Part shown: positions 5,269 to 6,147 of the stretch, one piece after another
Layout of the letters: the number at the start of each line of letters is the position of its first letter
Position numbering within the stretch: the stretch's first letter is position 1
Position numbers and translations under genes: made by a program
Source of the DNA: Planctomycetaceae bacterium
GTDB taxonomy: Bacteria > Planctomycetota > Planctomycetia > Pirellulales > Thermoguttaceae
Assembly: GCA_003532715.1 (NCBI GenBank)
Contig: DOEZ01000646.1
Coordinates: 1-6,147, forward strand
Direction: 5' to 3'
DNA: 6,147 nt
The notes under the pieces: model-generated
What the model saw: the letters and a program-made list of their open reading frames with translations, nothing else
Databases searched by the model: none
Told to the model about the DNA's origin: nothing

Positions 5269-5290
5269 ACAACCCGCCCGAGAACCAATC

Positions 5291-6147
5291 ATGTCGAATG
5301 ATCCTCCGGCCCAGTACCCGACCAACCAGGCCACGCTTCCTCGACTGCCGCGGCGCGAGCGCGATGCCCACAAGGGGAGCTTCGGGCTGGCGTTGATTGT
5401 CGGCGGATCGCGTGGGATGAGCGGGGCCGTATCGCTGGCAGGAATGGCAGCCCTGCGCGGCGGCGCGGGGTTGGTGCGGTTGGCCGTGCCCGACGTTTGC
5501 CTCGACGTCGTCGCCGCCCACGAACCGTCGTACATGACCATCGGGCTGCCGTCGAGCGCGGCGGGCCAAATCGACGGCGAAGCGCTGGCCCTGATCGAGC
5601 AGTCGGCCGCTTCGGCCACCGCCGTGGCGGTCGGTCCGGGGCTGGGACGCGGCGAGCAACTCGACGCGATCGTCGCGCGTCTCTACCAGACGGTCGCGCT
5701 GCCGATGGTCTTCGACGCCGACGCCTTGAACGGTCTGGCGACGCGGCCCGACGTCTTGGCCACGCACGCCGGCCCGCGCGTCTTGACGCCCCATCCGGGC
5801 GAGTTCGCGCGACTGACCGGCGGCCACATCCTGCCGCTCGAAGCACGCAACGAGGCGGCCGTCGAATTGGCCCGACGCTACGGCGCGATCGTCGTCCTCA
5901 AAGGCCACCACACGTGCATCACCGACGGAACGAGCACGTTTCTGAACACGACCGGCAACCCGGGCATGGCCACGGCCGGCTCGGGGGATGTGCTTACGGG
6001 GGTTGTCACGGCCCTGATGGGTCAGGGCCTGAGCCGGCTCGACGCGACCATCCTCGGGGTCTACACCCATGGTCTGGCCGGCGACATCGCATCGAACCGG
6101 CTCGGCCCGATCAGCCTGATGGCGACCGATATCATCGACGCCCTGCC
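5291..6147 (+). CDS. nnrD: ADP-dependent NAD(P)H-hydrate dehydratase, 3' end outside the window
   Basis: This enzyme converts the damaged S-form hydrates NADHX and NADPHX back to NADH and NADPH using ADP, in partnership with the NnrE epimerase. The frame is open from ATG 5291 to the window end (285 codons plus two bases), so the C-terminus is missing. Ribokinase-like dehydratase motifs appear in order: HKGSFG (27-32), VGGSRGMSGA (37-46), RGGAGLVR (56-63), VGPGLG (114-119), FDADALN (141-147), LTPHPGEF (165-172), VVLKGHHT (201-208) and the signature GNPGMATAGSGDVLTG (222-237), whose Asp233 is the expected catalytic residue. The protein starts directly with this domain, so no NnrE domain is fused at the N-terminus as it is in E. 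coli Nnr; a C-terminal fusion cannot be excluded. There is no strong Shine-Dalgarno site. The 160-base spacer after carA, with its own TATAAT, suggests separate transcription. Confidence 0.95.
   Translation, partial: MSNDPPAQYPTNQATLPRLPRRERDAHKGSFGLALIVGGSRGMSGAVSLAGMAALRGGAGLVRLAVPDVCLDVVAAHEPSYMTIGLPSSAAGQIDGEALALIEQSAASATAVAVGPGLGRGEQLDAIVARLYQTVALPMVFDADALNGLATRPDVLATHAGPRVLTPHPGEFARLTGGHILPLEARNEAAVELARRYGAIVVLKGHHTCITDGTSTFLNTTGNPGMATAGSGDVLTGVVTALMGQGLSRLDATILGVYTHGLAGDIASNRLGPISLMATDIIDAL

Noticed and set aside
5130..5396. 88-codon frame starting at the carA stop
   Set aside because: It runs through the purine tract and repeat, then overlaps nnrD in a different frame; the Lys/Gly/Glu-rich stretch is a translation of the purine tract.
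1..6147. CRISPR arrays, tRNA or rRNA genes, insertion sequences with transposase, phage or defence genes
   Set aside because: No regularly spaced identical repeats, no cloverleaf with CCA end, and no transposase, integrase or nuclease motifs seen on either strand.

Overview
The window reads as chromosomal DNA from a planctomycete, most likely of the Pirellulales type. This rests on high GC, five genes on one strand, few Shine-Dalgarno sites, and dispersed intergenic repeats of the 'CACGGAGACACGGAG' and 'CTTTCGC..GCGAAAG' kinds, which I associate from memory with planctomycete genomes. No database search was possible, so the lineage is an inference.

Layout (all protein genes on +): (1) 2-304, C-terminal end of an unrecognised protein. 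(2) 304-498, spacer with a repeat cluster. (3) 499-1146, an exported beta-rich protein, and 1210-2118, a multi-pass membrane protein. They are in the same reading frame, separated only by one TGA and 21 open codons, and look like two halves of one 539-residue protein. (4) 2119-2283, spacer with a terminator-like hairpin and a possible promoter. (5) 2284-3570, an AlaC-type aminotransferase. (6) 3571-4002, a 432-base spacer with three dispersed elements and a probable small structured RNA on the minus strand. (7) 4003-5130, carA, the glutaminase subunit of carbamoyl-phosphate synthetase. (8) 5131-5290, spacer with a 42-base all-purine tract containing a G-quadruplex motif. (9) 5291 to the window end, nnrD, the NAD(P)H-hydrate dehydratase, cut off by the window edge.

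The recognised genes are housekeeping: alanine/glutamate transamination, carbamoyl phosphate supply for arginine and pyrimidines, and repair of damaged NAD(P)H. They share a strand but are separated by repeat-filled spacers, so they are probably separate transcription units.

The most interesting observations are: the in-frame TGA at 1144, followed 14 bases later by a perfect 7-bp hairpin whose geometry fits a bacterial selenocysteine insertion element (alternatives: recent nonsense mutation, readthrough or sequencing error); a minus-strand RNA candidate in front of carA, where two hairpins pair better as minus-strand RNA (G-U wobbles) than as plus-strand RNA (A-C mismatches); and two dispersed repeats that have become part of protein termini (N-terminus of the 499 gene, C-terminus of alaC).
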